This document shows positions 4,730-5,356 of a stretch of DNA of 5,356 nt, in pieces. This DNA comes from Collinsella aerofaciens. GTDB lineage: Bacteria; Actinomycetota; Coriobacteriia; Coriobacteriales; Coriobacteriaceae. Both the position numbers and the translations under genes were made by a program. Each line of letters starts with the position of its first letter. Position 1 is the stretch's first letter. Under the pieces are notes generated by a model, which saw only the letters and a program-made list of their open reading frames with translations, was not told the DNA's origin and ran no database searches. The DNA lies in assembly GCA_905213725.1 (NCBI GenBank), contig CAJMJM010000117.1, positions 1 to 5,356 of the forward strand, in the 5' to 3' direction.

Positions 4730-5356
4730 CTATAGCCGCCAGGCAGCCGCCTCCTTTTGCAGCGCGACCATGCGGGCGAATTCTCCACCTGCCGCCTTGA
4801 GCTGCGCCGGAGCGCCCTGCTCGGCAACCATACCATCCTTGAGCACAACGATTTTGTCGGCATTTTCCACCGTACGCATACGGTGGGCAATAACGATAAC
4901 CGTCTTACCTGCAAGCAGACGGGATAGTGCCTGCTGTACCACGGTCTCGTTCTCCACATCCAAGCTCGCCGTCGCCTCGTCCAATAGCACGATGGGCGCG
5001 TCTTTGAGCAGCGCACGGGCGATAGAGATGCGCTGGCGCTCACCGCCGGACAGCTTGGAGCCGTTCTCGCCGATCATGGTGTCGTAGCCCTGCGGCATAC
5101 GGCTCACAAACTCGTCGCAGTTAGCGGCACGCGCGGCTGCAAGCACTTCCTCATCGGTGGCATCACGACGCCCGAGGCGGATGTTTCCCATCACCGTGTC
5201 GTCAAAGAGCAGCACGTCTTGGAACACGATGGCGTAATCACGCAGCAGCACCTCGGGATCCTCGCTCGCAACATTCACGCCACCCACGGTGACCGTTCCT
5301 TCGGTGGCATCCCAAAAGCGCGCGGCCAGGCGGCTCACCGTAGACTTACCGGAACC
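4730..5356 (-). CDS. ABC exporter, C-terminal ATPase domain (5' end cut by the window)
   Basis: The visible 208 aa form most of the nucleotide-binding domain of an ABC exporter; the membrane domain and start lie beyond the window. The first residues are the end of Walker A (GSGKST). Then come Q46 of the Q-loop in FQDVLLFDD, the signature LSGGE (102-106), Walker B IVLLDE (D126, E127), the SLD loop and H158 of the switch. The set is complete, so the ATPase should be active. FQDVLLFDDTVMGNIRLG resembles half-transporters of the YbtPQ/IrtAB type, often linked to siderophore or iron transport, but multidrug exporters are close. A heterodimer partner may lie upstream. The stop is followed by a palindrome. 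I am sure of the fold, not the substrate. Confidence 0.92.
   Translation of the reverse strand, partial: GSGKSTVSRLAARFWDATEGTVTVGGVNVASEDPEVLLRDYAIVFQDVLLFDDTVMGNIRLGRRDATDEEVLAAARAANCDEFVSRMPQGYDTMIGENGSKLSGGERQRISIARALLKDAPIVLLDEATASLDVENETVVQQALSRLLAGKTVIVIAHRMRTVENADKIVVLKDGMVAEQGAPAQLKAAGGEFARMVALQKEAAAWRL

Noticed and set aside
4606..5043. 145-aa minus-strand frame
   Set aside because: It is out of frame with the ABC ATPase, whose motifs are complete, and it runs through the intergenic palindrome and promoter.

Overview
The window is GC-rich, with short intergenic gaps and mostly minus-strand genes. It looks like a high-GC Gram-positive chromosome, and I infer the Coriobacteriia (Collinsella-like). 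The clues are the tmRNA tag, the GC-rich codon use, a DUF6110-like/P-type ATPase pair, and a GACAAAGGGA palindrome of a kind I associate with Collinsella genomes. The genus is an inference from recall, not a search result.

Layout. 1-600: a complete ssrA (tmRNA) gene on the minus strand (474 to 111), with a likely extended -10 promoter near 571-597, a structured leader, and a strong intrinsic terminator at 73-102. Just beyond the terminator, a perfect 17-bp copy of the tmRNA T-arm lies in the opposite orientation (37-53). 712-1146: a plus-strand gene for a 144-aa protein I do not recognise, diverging from ssrA and ending in a large hairpin shared with the convergent module. 1205-2140: a minus-strand toxin-antitoxin operon. 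It consists of a ribbon-helix-helix (RelB/DinJ-like) antitoxin followed by a PIN-domain ribonuclease toxin whose GTG start overlaps the antitoxin stop by 4 nt. Its own promoter and a palindromic operator candidate lie upstream. 2149-4658: a minus-strand metal-transport operon. It contains an 81-aa DUF6110-like membrane protein, then, after 18 nt, a P1B-type heavy-metal ATPase of 691 aa, and a branched terminator. The promoter of this operon carries an 8-6-8 palindrome exactly in the -35/-10 spacer, and the leader has two tandem hairpins. 4700-4724: a perfect 11-bp palindrome, probably a dispersed repeat. 4730-5356: the C-terminal nucleotide-binding domain of an ABC exporter, cut by the window end.

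How the parts work together. The DUF6110-like protein and the ATPase look like a transporter with its small membrane partner, by analogy to the mycobacterial PacL1-CtpC pair, under metal-responsive or other repressor control at the palindrome. The toxin-antitoxin pair sits directly downstream. The U-tract of the ATPase terminator overlaps the -35 element of the toxin-antitoxin promoter, so readthrough or termination could affect it. The ssrA gene is ordinary translation-rescue housekeeping. No clearly new large system is visible. The most interesting items are the small-protein/ATPase module with its operator, the RHH-PIN pair, and the inverted T-arm copy beside ssrA.
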